Of a stretch of DNA of 64,000 bases, positions 43,673 through 52,596 are shown piece after piece. Each line of letters begins with the position of its first letter. Position 1 is the first letter of the stretch. The stretch is from SAR116 cluster bacterium (GTDB lineage Bacteria; Pseudomonadota; Alphaproteobacteria; Puniceispirillales; Puniceispirillaceae), in assembly GCA_004212735.1 (NCBI GenBank), contig SHBD01000003.1, forward strand, positions 124,001 to 188,000, read 5' to 3'. Under the pieces are notes generated by a model. That model saw nothing but the letters and a program-made list of their open reading frames with translations, had not been told where the DNA came from and made no database searches. Both the position numbers and the translations under genes were made by a program.

Positions 43673-44461
43673 ATGCGGAACGCCGTCTTGGACAAGCTGG
43701 CTGATGACCTCGCCGCGGCGTGGCCAAATCCGGCACAGCCGGTGAAACTGACGCGTGATATGTTTCCTCTCGACAGAGCTGAAGCCTATGATGTTCAGGA
43801 TCAAATGCACCTCCTCCTTGGTCAAGGTCTCGCCGGCTGGAAAGTTGGAGCGACAAGCCAGAAGATGCGTGAGCTCGATGGTCATGATGATGTCATACCC
43901 GGTCGGATTTTTGCCACGCGCAGTTATGTTGGGCCAAAACATGATTTACTGATTTCTGATTTTCCAAATGCACGGGTCGAGACTGAGTTTGCCTTTCGCC
44001 TGGTCGAGGCGCCTGTCATGCGACGTACTCCGTGGACCGCAGCAGAGCTTGTTCCGATGATGACGCTGCATCCCGCAATCGAAATCATCGGAAATCGCTA
44101 TATCGTTGAAGATGCAAGCAAGGCTGAAAACTCTTTGCTGACAATTGCCGATAACGGCGGCGGGATGGCATTTGTCTTTGGTTATGAAGTCAAGGATTGG
44201 CAGGGCACCGACTTTCAGAATCATCCGATCTCGCTATCTGTTAGCGGTGCCGATGCAGCGGAAAATTTCCTTGGTGAGATGCGCTGCGTGCCCGCTGAAG
44301 CAGTGGCCGATCTGGTTAATCATCTTGCTGCGCGTGGGTATGAATTGGCAGCTGGTGATTTCGTGTCGACAGGTGCGGCAACGGTTCCACAGCCATTTGT
44401 GGCTGGTGACAATGTCATAGCGGATTTTGGGTCACTTGGTATCATCGAGTTACAATTTTAA
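43673..44461 (+). CDS. 2-keto-4-pentenoate hydratase/FAH family enzyme
   Basis: A 262-residue protein of the MhpD/2-oxopent-4-enoate hydratase group. Typical segments are GQGLAGWKVGATSQKMRELDG, RVETEFAFRLVE, ETEFA (metal ligands), HPAIEIIGNRY, and GDFVSTGAATVPQPFVAGDNV near the C-terminus. It would hydrate or decarboxylate an unsaturated keto-acid. GAGGAAGGG precedes the ATG at 43673. It follows the LacI gene after a gap with a candidate operator, so it may be separately induced. Confidence 0.85.
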   Translation: MRNAVLDKLADDLAAAWPNPAQPVKLTRDMFPLDRAEAYDVQDQMHLLLGQGLAGWKVGATSQKMRELDGHDDVIPGRIFATRSYVGPKHDLLISDFPNARVETEFAFRLVEAPVMRRTPWTAAELVPMMTLHPAIEIIGNRYIVEDASKAENSLLTIADNGGGMAFVFGYEVKDWQGTDFQNHPISLSVSGADAAENFLGEMRCVPAEAVADLVNHLAARGYELAAGDFVSTGAATVPQPFVAGDNVIADFGSLGIIELQF

Positions 44462-44493
44462 GCAATGGGTTTGGCTAATAGGGGGCATGATCG

Positions 44494-44955
44494 TTGATTG
44501 ACGTGCTGATAATTTTTGGCCCCAATCTGAACATGCTTGGGACACGTGAGCCGCAGATCTATGGCAGCGATACGATGGTCGACATAATGTCTTCATTGGA
44601 GACGCAGGCTAGCAGGCTTGGGCTCAATATCTCCATGATGCAGTCGAATGATGAGGGTGAGTTGGTGATAGCCATTCAAAAGGCCTGCATTACGGCGAGG
44701 GCAATTCTGTTCAATCTTGCTGCCTATACACATACTTCGGTTGTTTTGCGCGACGCTGTTGCGATGTTTGATGGGCCACGGGTTGAGGTGCATATGTCGA
44801 ATAACTACCAGCGTGAGTCCTTTCGACAGATCAGCCTGACCGCTCCCGTCAGTAGTGGCGCCATTATCGGTTTCGGTGTGGACTCCTTCCTGCTTGGTCT
44901 TGATGCGGTTGATCGCCTTTTAGACGGGAATGGGGGCAAAGATCAAAAATCATGA
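44494..44955 (+). CDS. aroQ: Type II 3-dehydroquinate dehydratase
   Basis: A 153-residue dehydroquinase that turns 3-dehydroquinate into 3-dehydroshikimate. The motifs are GPNLNMLGTREPQIYG (Arg and Tyr of the active site), NLAAYTHTSVVLRDA, and VEVHMSNNYQRESF (Glu and His). The second motif has Leu where most biosynthetic AroQ proteins have Pro, and the HREPFR-like segment is altered. Its setting in a catabolic operon argues for a degradative role. The start is TTG with AGGGGG 8 bases upstream. A dehydratase of another cyclic acid cannot be ruled out. Confidence 0.82.
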   Translation: MIDVLIIFGPNLNMLGTREPQIYGSDTMVDIMSSLETQASRLGLNISMMQSNDEGELVIAIQKACITARAILFNLAAYTHTSVVLRDAVAMFDGPRVEVHMSNNYQRESFRQISLTAPVSSGAIIGFGVDSFLLGLDAVDRLLDGNGGKDQKS

Positions 44956-44977
44956 AAGGCGTGATGGAGGTGGAACA

Positions 44978-45922
44978 ATGACCGAGCCAATTCAAAAAGT
45001 GATGGTGATGGGCGCCGGCGGTATGGGAGCGTTGTTTGGTGCCATCCTTGCTGAGGGTGGGTTCGATGTTGTGCTTGTCGATAATGACCACGATCATATT
45101 GACGCCATTCGAGAGGATGGGCTGCATATTTCTGGCCTTGGGGGGGAGCGGTACCAGCGGATCACTGCAGAATATGAAGCCAGTGAGGTGACAGAGCCGC
45201 ATTTGGTTCTGGTGCAGTGCAAGGGAACAGCGACTGCGGATGCCGCGAAGGCGATGGCCCATCTCGCTGGCACCAACACGATTTTCATCAGTTTTCAGAA
45301 CGGTCTTGGCAATGAGGACACCCTCGCCGAGCATTTTGGGGCGGAGAACGTATTTGGAGGTTTGACGTCAATGGCCGGCGCACGTCTGGGGCCGGGCCAT
45401 ATTCAGGATTTTGACAGGGTGCCATCCTATATCGGTGAATGGAGTGGGGGCTTGTCAGATCGCGTCGATAGAATTGCTGTCGCTTTCACCGCTGCTGGGT
45501 TGGAGACCAAGGCCAGTGCCAATATTAAGACCGAAATATGGAAGAAGCTGCTTGGCAACATGACGATGAGCGCCGTCTCAGGGATTGCCAATCTAACCAG
45601 TACGGAAATTTTGCAGATTGAAGCCCTGCGCAAAGTTTGTTTTGCGGCACTGGATGAAGCGATTTCAATTGCTCATTCCGAAGGGGTGATGCTTGAAAAA
45701 AGTGCCGTTGTCGAAGGTTTGGAAATGATGACGGCACCTGGCGGCACTGGAGACAACAAGTCCTCCTTGTGCCTTGATGTTCTGGCGAAGCGGCAGAGCG
45801 AGGTTGAATTCATCTATGGGAAGCCGCTTGCACTTGCTGAAAAGGCAGGGCTTGTCGTGCCAACACTACGCGCATTGTATGGCTTAGTGAAGGGCATCGA
45901 AACACATTACGTAAAGGAATGA
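44978..45922 (+). CDS. 2-dehydropantoate 2-reductase family (ApbA/PanE-like)
   Basis: A 314-residue NADPH-type reductase. The nucleotide motif is KVMVMGAGGMGALFGAILAEGG, the loop FISFQNGLGNEDTLAEHFGAENVFGG is typical of ApbA, and the catalytic Lys is in NIKTEIWKKLLGNMTMSAVS. In this operon it more likely oxidises or reduces a pathway hydroxyacid than pantoate. GGAGGTGG lies just before the ATG at 44978. It starts 22 bases after the dehydroquinase and is followed 4 bases later by an SDR gene. Confidence 0.85.
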   Translation: MTEPIQKVMVMGAGGMGALFGAILAEGGFDVVLVDNDHDHIDAIREDGLHISGLGGERYQRITAEYEASEVTEPHLVLVQCKGTATADAAKAMAHLAGTNTIFISFQNGLGNEDTLAEHFGAENVFGGLTSMAGARLGPGHIQDFDRVPSYIGEWSGGLSDRVDRIAVAFTAAGLETKASANIKTEIWKKLLGNMTMSAVSGIANLTSTEILQIEALRKVCFAALDEAISIAHSEGVMLEKSAVVEGLEMMTAPGGTGDNKSSLCLDVLAKRQSEVEFIYGKPLALAEKAGLVVPTLRALYGLVKGIETHYVKE

Positions 45923-45926
45923 CGCA

Positions 45927-46715
45927 ATGACAAACCGATTTGATGGAAAGAAAGCCTTTGTTTCTGGCGGTTCGCGTGGGATTGGCCGTGCCATCGCAAT
46001 GCGTCTTGCCAGTGAAGGGGCAGACGTCATGATATCCGGATCGCAGCAACGTCACCTTGACGCCGCCCTTGCCGCAATTGCTGAGAAAGCATCGGGCAAG
46101 GTGCTGACGTATGCTGCTGATCTCAGAGAGATGGCAGGATGCGAAGCCGCCTTTGCCGCGCATGATGCGGCCTTTGGGGGGTGCGATATTCTGGTGCATA
46201 GTGCTGGCGCAACAAAAGGTGGGGCGTTTCCCGCACAGCCTGATGCTGATTTTCAAGATGGCTTTGCCCTCAAATTTCATGCAGCCGTGCGGCTTTCTCG
46301 CCTGTTCTGGCCATCGCTTGTGGAATCGCATGGCAATGTGGTGATGGTCGTTGGCGGCGCTGCGCGGACACCTGATCATAAATTCATGGTTGGTGGTGCC
46401 GTCAATGCGGCTTTGGCGAACTATTCAAAAGCGCTCGCAGGCCAAGGGTTGATCGATGATGTGAATGTGAACTGGGTCAGCCCGGGGCAGACAGAGACCG
46501 AACGCCTGCAAGGGTTGCTTGAAACACGCGCGCGCGACGAGGGTAAAACCGTAGATGAAGTGCGCGCTGAACGGATGAACCAGGAGGGTATCAGGCGTCT
46601 CGGCAGGCCAGAGGACACCGCGGCGTTGGTGTCGTTCCTGTGCAGCTATGAGGCACGCCACATCCATGGCACCGGGATCAGTGTTGATGGCGGTGCCACA
46701 AAGGGATGTTTTTGA
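45927..46715 (+). CDS. SDR family protein lacking the catalytic Tyr-x3-Lys motif
   Basis: A 262-residue short-chain dehydrogenase-like protein. The Rossmann motif FVSGGSRGIGRAIAMRLASEGADV and LVHSAGATKGG are normal, and VSPGQTETERLQG and DGGA sit where expected. The catalytic section reads FMVGGAVNAALANYSKAL, with no Tyr four residues before a Lys in the usual place. It may use another residue, bind ligand without redox chemistry, or be an NAD-binding partner. Its TGA overlaps the next ATG (TGATG). Confidence 0.8.
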   Translation: MTNRFDGKKAFVSGGSRGIGRAIAMRLASEGADVMISGSQQRHLDAALAAIAEKASGKVLTYAADLREMAGCEAAFAAHDAAFGGCDILVHSAGATKGGAFPAQPDADFQDGFALKFHAAVRLSRLFWPSLVESHGNVVMVVGGAARTPDHKFMVGGAVNAALANYSKALAGQGLIDDVNVNWVSPGQTETERLQGLLETRARDEGKTVDEVRAERMNQEGIRRLGRPEDTAALVSFLCSYEARHIHGTGISVDGGATKGCF

Positions 46716-47887
46716 TGGATTTTACCCTTACCGAAGAACAGCGTCTTCTTGTTGAGACGATCCGAGAATTTGTCCGACGTGAGCTAAAACCGCTTGAGGA
46801 GGGTGTCGAGACAAGTGGCTATCTGGCTGATGAGGTGGCAAGCGAAATACAGGAGAAATCAAGGGGACTGGGGCTTTACGCGATCAATATTCCTCGTGAA
46901 TTTGGCGGCGGTGGCCTCTCAGTTCTTGAATGGATGATGGCCGAAGAGCAGTTTGGCCGCACATCCGATATTTTGATCAGACGCGCGTTTGGCAATGTCT
47001 ATGAAATTCTGCTGGAGGCAAGTGAAAAACAGAAGCAGACCTATCTGTTACCGGCAGTAAGAGGAGAAAGGACGTTTTCCATAGCGTTCACCGAGCCTGA
47101 GGCGGGCTCTGACGCTGCGGCAATCAAAACGAAAGCAGAACGGTCCGGTAAAGGCTGGATTTTGAATGGAGCGAAGCATTTCATATCTGATGGGCTGTTT
47201 TCAGATTTCTTTGTGGTGACAGCAGTTACCGATCCAGCTACTGGCGCCCGGGGTATCTCTACCTTCATCGTGGAAAAGGGAATGACGGGTTTTACCGTTG
47301 GGCGTGATCAACCAATGATGGGATTGCGCGGCACCTCGCATGTTGAGATGCAATTTAAGGATGTTGTGCTGTCCAACGACCATCTGCTTGGCCACGAGGG
47401 GCAGGGTTTGAAACTAGCCTTGGCGACGCTTGGCCGTGTTCGCCTCGCCCAAGTGGTGGCACGGTCCATCGGCAAAGCTACGCTGGTGATGGATCAATGT
47501 CTCGATTATGCGCGTGAGCGCCGCCAGTTTGGTGCGCCGATAGGTGATTTTCAGATGGTTCAGCAGATGTTGGCGGATTCGGCCATGGAGATCAATGCAA
47601 CGCGCCTTGCACTCTGGCACACGGCGAGCCGACTTGATGCGGGAGAGGAGGTGCGGGGTAGCATTTCCATGATGAAGGTACAGGCGGCCGAGATGATGGG
47701 CCGTGTCGTTGATCGCGCCGTGCAGATCTTTGGCGGGGCTGGCTATTGCCGCGATTTGCCAATCGAGCGGTATTACAGGGATGCCCGCATCTATCGAATT
47801 TATGATGGCACTTCGGAAATCCATCGTGCGGTTTTGGCCAAGCAGATGATGCGCGGTGACAGCTCTGTCTACGATATTTACGGGTAA
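46715..47887 (+). CDS. Acyl-CoA dehydrogenase
   Basis: A 390-residue flavoenzyme. The N-terminal helical domain starts MDFTLTEEQRLLVETIREFVRREL, and the FAD/acyl-CoA site is FSIAFTEPEAGSDAAAIKTKAE. The C-terminal signature is RDARIYRIYDGTSEIHRAVLAKQM, where Asp stands at the catalytic base position usually held by Glu (IYEGT in MCAD). The Asp form is known in some ACAD subgroups. It would desaturate the CoA ester made by the neighbouring CoA-transferase. AAGGGA stands 8 bases before the ATG. Confidence 0.9.
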   Translation: MDFTLTEEQRLLVETIREFVRRELKPLEEGVETSGYLADEVASEIQEKSRGLGLYAINIPREFGGGGLSVLEWMMAEEQFGRTSDILIRRAFGNVYEILLEASEKQKQTYLLPAVRGERTFSIAFTEPEAGSDAAAIKTKAERSGKGWILNGAKHFISDGLFSDFFVVTAVTDPATGARGISTFIVEKGMTGFTVGRDQPMMGLRGTSHVEMQFKDVVLSNDHLLGHEGQGLKLALATLGRVRLAQVVARSIGKATLVMDQCLDYARERRQFGAPIGDFQMVQQMLADSAMEINATRLALWHTASRLDAGEEVRGSISMMKVQAAEMMGRVVDRAVQIFGGAGYCRDLPIERYYRDARIYRIYDGTSEIHRAVLAKQMMRGDSSVYDIYG

Positions 47888-47892
47888 GTGAA

Positions 47893-49437
47893 ATGGGTAA
47901 AACACAATTCCTGTCTGCTGATGAGGCAGCGGCACTCATTGAGGACAAATCCGTTGTCGGCCTTGTGGGCGGTGGCGGCGGTCTGGTTGAAGCCAGTCTG
48001 TTGCATGAAGCCGTTGAGCGGCGCTTTCTGAAGACGGGTCATCCTCAGAGCATTACCTGTATTCATGCGCTGGGCATTGGTGACCGACAGGAACGCGGCA
48101 TGAACCGGTTTGCTCATAAGGGTATGACGAGCAAGGTGATTGGTGGCCATTGGGTCTGGTCACCGCGCATGCAACAGATGGCCCGTGATAATGACATTGA
48201 GGCCTATGTTCTGCCCGGTGGGGTTATCATGCAATTGATGCGTGAGGTTGCTGCCGGTCGACCCGGCTTGATTACGCATGTGGGTCTTGGCACGTTCGTC
48301 GACCCGCGCTTTGATGGGGGGCGTATGAATGATGCCGCGAAGGCCAACCTGACCGAGGTGATCACCATTGATGGAAAGGATTATCTGCGATATCTGCCGA
48401 TCCCTGTTTCAGTGGCCCTGCTTCGCGGTAGCTATGCTGATGAGGATGGCAATATTTCACTTGAAGAAGAGCCCGCAAATCTCGACATCTACGCGATGGC
48501 AGCGGCGGCGCATAACAGCGGTGGCAAGGTGATTTTTCAGGTCAAGGGCCGGGTTCCGAGAAACAGCATGAAAGCCCGCGAAGTTAGAATCCCGGCCGCG
48601 CTGGTTGACGTGGTGGTGATTGATGAGAGCCAGCGACAGGGATATGAGCTTGTCTATGACGCCGCTGTATCGGGTGAGCGATTTACCCATGACCTTGAAG
48701 CACAGACAGTACAGTTTTCACCCCGACTGGTTATCGCCAAACGTGCCCGTCAAGAATTGGTCGATGACGCGGTGATTAATTTCGGCTTCGGCATTCCCGA
48801 TCAGGTGGCAAAATTAATTGCCAGGGATGGCATGTCGGATCGCTACTACCAGACGATCGAGCATGGAACCTATGGCGGGCGCTTAATGGATGGCGATTTG
48901 TTTGGGTATGCGATGAACCCGAACTGCATGATTGATGGCCCATCTCAATTCGATTTCTATTCGGGTGGTGGACTGGATATCGCCTTTCTTGGGTTTGGTG
49001 AAATTGATGCCGCAGGGAATGTGAATGTCTCCAAACTGGCAGGAAATACAGTTGGGCCTGGCGGCTTTATCGACATTGCCCAAAACGCCCATGTAGTGGT
49101 TTTCTGTGGCACCTTCGACACGGGCGGCACGCGGCTGGAAATTGGAAAAGGACGCCTTGAGATTGTGGCACATGGCCGTATCGCCAAGCTGGTAAATGAG
49201 GTGGATCAAATTACCTTTTCCGGCGCTCAGGCGCTTGCTCAGGGTCAGCGAATAATTTACGTAACAGAGCGCGCTGTTTTTGAACTTACGGAAGAAGGGG
49301 TTAGCCTGATTGAAATTGCCCCCGGGGTGGATCTGGAGCGCGATATTCTCAACCGGATGGGGTTTGCACCATATGTTGGCGTGGCACCGCGTGTGATGGA
49401 TGGATTGTTGTTCACGGATGTTGAGGGAGAGACCTGA
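47893..49437 (+). CDS. CoA-transferase (fused alpha-beta subunits)
   Basis: A 514-residue class I CoA-transferase with both subunits in one chain. The alpha part has VVGLVGGGGGLVEASLLHEAVE, the beta part has VINFGFGIPDQVAKLIARDG, and the active Glu is most likely in QTIEHGTYGGRL. It would move CoA from acetyl-CoA or succinyl-CoA to a pathway acid, supplying the acyl-CoA dehydrogenase encoded just upstream. The start is six bases after the previous stop. The stop overlaps the next gene (TGATG). Confidence 0.88.
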   Translation: MGKTQFLSADEAAALIEDKSVVGLVGGGGGLVEASLLHEAVERRFLKTGHPQSITCIHALGIGDRQERGMNRFAHKGMTSKVIGGHWVWSPRMQQMARDNDIEAYVLPGGVIMQLMREVAAGRPGLITHVGLGTFVDPRFDGGRMNDAAKANLTEVITIDGKDYLRYLPIPVSVALLRGSYADEDGNISLEEEPANLDIYAMAAAAHNSGGKVIFQVKGRVPRNSMKAREVRIPAALVDVVVIDESQRQGYELVYDAAVSGERFTHDLEAQTVQFSPRLVIAKRARQELVDDAVINFGFGIPDQVAKLIARDGMSDRYYQTIEHGTYGGRLMDGDLFGYAMNPNCMIDGPSQFDFYSGGGLDIAFLGFGEIDAAGNVNVSKLAGNTVGPGGFIDIAQNAHVVVFCGTFDTGGTRLEIGKGRLEIVAHGRIAKLVNEVDQITFSGAQALAQGQRIIYVTERAVFELTEEGVSLIEIAPGVDLERDILNRMGFAPYVGVAPRVMDGLLFTDVEGET

Positions 49438-50477
49438 TGGACAATGTTAGGGTTGGTTTGATTGGCGCTGGCTCGATCGGCGCCCGGCACATGAAGGCGA
49501 TGGAGGACGTGCCGGAAATCACCCTTGCCGCGATAGCGGACCCCTCACCCGCAACAGTCCAGATAGCAGCGGCGCGGAGCATCCCTCTTTACCCCGATGT
49601 CGGCGCGATGTTGGCAAAGGGCGGTATTGATGCGGTAATCATCGCCACACCAACCGAGCGTCATCATCAGGATATCATGATGGCGCTTGAGGCTGGTCAG
49701 ACTGTTTTGGTCGAAAAGCCGATTACTGCGACTCTTGAAGAAGCAGATGAAGTGACACGTTTTGCTGAAAAACAGGGCTGTCACGTTCTGGTCGGGCACC
49801 AACGGCGGTATTATCCTTGTGCGGCAATGGCACGTGAAATCATCGCACAGGGGCGCATCGGTAAATTGATGGCGGTGACGGGCCAATGGACAACCCGAAA
49901 GGATGATGATTACTACAACGCTGCTTGGCGGCGCGATGTGAAGGCCGGCCCGATTCTAACTAATCTGATCCATGAAATCGATCTACTGCGCTTTATCTGC
50001 GGGGATATCGCCACGGTCTCGGCTGAGATGACACATCATGATCAGGAATTTAGCAAAGAGGATGCAGTCGCAATCAGCATGAAATTTACCAATTCTGCGG
50101 TTGGCACCTTCCTGCTGTCAGACCGTACACCAACGCCCTGGACATGGGAAATGGCCCTTGGTGAAAATGTGCGTTTTCCAAAGACCGGCCAGAATGCGAT
50201 CCGCTTTCTTGGAACTGAGGGAGCGCTTGATTTCCCAAATCTGACTCTCTGGTCACATGCCAGCGAGGATGGCAACTGGCATGACGAAATCACGGCTGAG
50301 CGTATCGAGACACCCTTTATCGATGCCTATATTGCCCAATGCAGACATCTCTGCGCAATCGTGCGCGGCACTGAAACACCAATCATTGATGCCAGAAATG
50401 GCAGCAAATCACTTGCAGCAACGCTGGCGGCAGCCAATTCAGCGGCCAGTGGCAGGCGTGTAATTCTGGAACAATAG
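49437..50477 (+). CDS. Gfo/Idh/MocA family oxidoreductase
   Basis: A 346-residue NAD(P)-binding dehydrogenase. The nucleotide motif is RVGLIGAGSIGARHMKAMEDV, the central site is VEKPITATLEEADEVTRF (EKP with the catalytic Lys), and the later segment is PILTNLIHEIDLLRFICGD with the conserved HEID. Family members oxidise inositols, sugars or quinate/shikimate-type polyols. This fits a polyol or cyclitol acid pathway. The ATG overlaps the CoA-transferase stop. Confidence 0.88.
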   Translation: MDNVRVGLIGAGSIGARHMKAMEDVPEITLAAIADPSPATVQIAAARSIPLYPDVGAMLAKGGIDAVIIATPTERHHQDIMMALEAGQTVLVEKPITATLEEADEVTRFAEKQGCHVLVGHQRRYYPCAAMAREIIAQGRIGKLMAVTGQWTTRKDDDYYNAAWRRDVKAGPILTNLIHEIDLLRFICGDIATVSAEMTHHDQEFSKEDAVAISMKFTNSAVGTFLLSDRTPTPWTWEMALGENVRFPKTGQNAIRFLGTEGALDFPNLTLWSHASEDGNWHDEITAERIETPFIDAYIAQCRHLCAIVRGTETPIIDARNGSKSLAATLAAANSAASGRRVILEQ

Positions 50478-50487
50478 CGAGGCGAGG

Positions 50488-50919
50488 ATGGAAGATTTCT
50501 ATGTAAAAATTGGTGACAGCACCAGCTTTACCAAAACAGTATCTGAGAGCGATGTTTACCAATTTGCTGGTATCACCGGTGATTTTTCACCCAATCACGT
50601 GAATAAAGTCTATATGGAAAAATCATCCTATGGCCGTTTGATGGCTCATGGCGCCTTGATTGTTGGTTTCATGTCCACTGTTTCGACAAATGTCATAGCG
50701 CATTGCAGGGACGCCGATGAAACACCGGTTTCAGTAGGATATGACAAGATCAGATTTCTCAAGCCAGTGTTTTTGGGGGATACAGTGACGCTGACCTATA
50801 CGATCAGCGCGATTGATAGTGAGCGCAAAAGATCCGTTGGCAAAATTGAGGTGGTCAATCAGGATGATGAGTTGGTTGCGGTTGGTGACCATATTCTGCA
50901 GTGGGTGCCAAATGGCTGA
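50488..50919 (+). CDS. MaoC-like (R)-specific enoyl-CoA hydratase
   Basis: A 143-residue hot-dog protein. The hydratase signature is FAGITGDFSPNHVNKVYMEKSSYGRLMAHGALIVGFMS, with the catalytic Asp and His in GDFSPNH. It would hydrate the enoyl-CoA produced by the acyl-CoA dehydrogenase. The start has GAGGCGAGG upstream and lies 10 bases after the Gfo/Idh gene. Confidence 0.9.
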   Translation: MEDFYVKIGDSTSFTKTVSESDVYQFAGITGDFSPNHVNKVYMEKSSYGRLMAHGALIVGFMSTVSTNVIAHCRDADETPVSVGYDKIRFLKPVFLGDTVTLTYTISAIDSERKRSVGKIEVVNQDDELVAVGDHILQWVPNG

Positions 50920-50977
50920 GGTGCCGGGTTGGGAACCGATGGTTACTTGATGCGGACACAAAATGGGGAGTCTTAGG

Positions 50978-51715
50978 ATGCGGAAACCGATGGATATTGA
51001 GGGCCAGGCGTTCATTGTGACCGGTGCTGCAAAAGGGATTGGCCTTGCTATCAGCACCCTGTTTCACCAGTTGGGCGCACGGGTTTCGGGGTGGGATCTG
51101 GACGACAGCGGCATGCGTGATAATCCGGTCTTTACGGATACGCAGATCGTTGACGTGTCTGATGAAAGCCAGACGCGTGCTGGTTTTGCGGCCTCGTTGG
51201 CAGCGCTTGGTGATATTGACGGCATCGTTGCGAATGCTGGGATTAATGGGCCGACAAAACCGCTATGGGACTATTCTCTTGATGAGTGGCAATCGGTGAT
51301 ATCCGTTGATCTCACGGGCGTGTTTTTGTCAGTGCAGGCATCTCTTCATCATCTGCGTGCCCGCAAGCGAGGACGGATTATCATCATTTCTTCCGTCGCT
51401 GGAAAGGAGGGCAATCCCGGTGCCGTGCCTTATGGTGCAGCGAAAGCAGGTGTGATCGGGTTTGCCAAAGGGCTGGCGCGGGAGATATTGCCGTCCGATA
51501 TCACGGTGAATTGCATTGCTCCATCGATTGCGGTCACCGATCTGCTCGATGGGATGACTGATGAATATATTGCCGACAAAAAGAGCCGTATCCCGATGGG
51601 GCGGTTCTGCACCCCCGAGGAAATTGCCAACATGGCGGCTTTCATCGCGTCGCCTGCCTGCAGCTTTACCACTGGGCAGGTTTTTGATGTAACCGGTGGG
51701 CGCGCCACATGGTAG
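50978..51715 (+). CDS. SDR family 3-hydroxyacyl/ketone dehydrogenase
   Basis: A 245-residue short-chain dehydrogenase with intact motifs: FIVTGAAKGIGLAIS, NAGINGPTKPLW, ISSVAGKEGNPGAVPYGAAKAGV (Ser, Tyr and Lys) and FDVTGGRATW at the end. It could act on a 3-hydroxyacyl-CoA from the MaoC hydratase or on a free cyclic alcohol. GGGGAG is 7 bases before the ATG at 50978. It overlaps the next gene by 7 bases. Confidence 0.87.
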   Translation: MRKPMDIEGQAFIVTGAAKGIGLAISTLFHQLGARVSGWDLDDSGMRDNPVFTDTQIVDVSDESQTRAGFAASLAALGDIDGIVANAGINGPTKPLWDYSLDEWQSVISVDLTGVFLSVQASLHHLRARKRGRIIIISSVAGKEGNPGAVPYGAAKAGVIGFAKGLAREILPSDITVNCIAPSIAVTDLLDGMTDEYIADKKSRIPMGRFCTPEEIANMAAFIASPACSFTTGQVFDVTGGRATW

Positions 51716-52533
51716 TGCCGGTGCGGCCACTGGGGCTTGATGATCTTTGCGTTCATCAGGTTTGCCTGTCTGGACAATGTGATTTTGCTTCCTCGCTTGC
51801 CCATTTGGTGGCTGCTGGAATGAAGCGCACGTCCCTGTGGAACCCAATGATTGAAACCTGTGGTGAAGGAAAGGCGCTGTCAATCTGGAATGATAGTGGG
51901 CTGATCGCAGAATCGCTTTGTGTGGCTGAGCTGTTTGCGGGGTCTGATGCGTTACGCGCCATGCTGGACAGGGCGGATTTGTTTCAGGCGCGTACGCTGG
52001 TTTTGATCACGGGAGGGCTTGAGACTGCCGGTTTTGAGGGCGGGATTGATCAGGCCAGAACATACCTGCCGGAGCTGTTGGCGCAGGCGAATGAACTAGC
52101 GATACCCTACAATGTGCGATTGGCCTTTGAGCCATTGCATCCGATGGTGTGTGGTCACAGATCCATAGTCTCCAGTCTCGGCGAAACACTCGACCTGCTG
52201 GATCAGGTGGGGCCGGCCAATGAAATCGGCCTTGCCATCGACACTTATGCGCTCTGGTGGGAGGACCGGTTGGATCAGAAGTTGACCAGGGCGGGCAAAC
52301 GTATTCTGAATTATCATGTGTCGGATTGGTTGTCTGATACCTCTGATTTGCGTCTGGATCGGGGTATGCCGGGTGATGGTCAGATCAATTTGCTGCGATG
52401 GCGGGCAATGCTCGAACAGGCGGGCTATAGTGGGCCGGTAGAAATCGAGATTTTTTCGCGCGACCGTTGGTGGAAACGGACGCCCGAATCAATGCTACAC
52501 CGTATCCGTGAGGGCCTTAATGTTGCGTACTGA
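51709..52533 (+). CDS. Sugar phosphate isomerase/epimerase-type TIM-barrel protein
   Basis: A 274-residue AP_endonuc_2-type barrel, only distantly similar to the one at 41603. Candidate ligands are LAFEPLHPM (Glu), GLAIDTYALWW (Asp), LNYHVSDW (His) and PVEIEIFSRDRWW (Glu). Relatives include hydroxypyruvate isomerase-like, dehydroshikimate dehydratase (AsbF-like) and inosose dehydratase enzymes. As the last gene of the enzyme series, it might replace the decayed QuiC-type enzyme at 57781, but this is speculation. Confidence 0.8.
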   Translation: MVVPVRPLGLDDLCVHQVCLSGQCDFASSLAHLVAAGMKRTSLWNPMIETCGEGKALSIWNDSGLIAESLCVAELFAGSDALRAMLDRADLFQARTLVLITGGLETAGFEGGIDQARTYLPELLAQANELAIPYNVRLAFEPLHPMVCGHRSIVSSLGETLDLLDQVGPANEIGLAIDTYALWWEDRLDQKLTRAGKRILNYHVSDWLSDTSDLRLDRGMPGDGQINLLRWRAMLEQAGYSGPVEIEIFSRDRWWKRTPESMLHRIREGLNVAY

Positions 52534-52574
52534 GTGAGGGGTGTCAGAAGAATGAGATACTCACTTCAGGCAAA

Positions 52575-52594
52575 AATGATGATATTTCATCAAA
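52575..52594. promoter_or_regulatory. Candidate LacI-type operator, copy 2
   Basis: AATGATGATATTTCATCAAA contains TGATG-N6-CATCA, matching the site at 43559 in 15 of 20 positions with the same arm spacing. It lies about 140 bases before the first gene of the ABC transporter operon. Confidence 0.6.
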
Positions 52595-52596
52595 AT

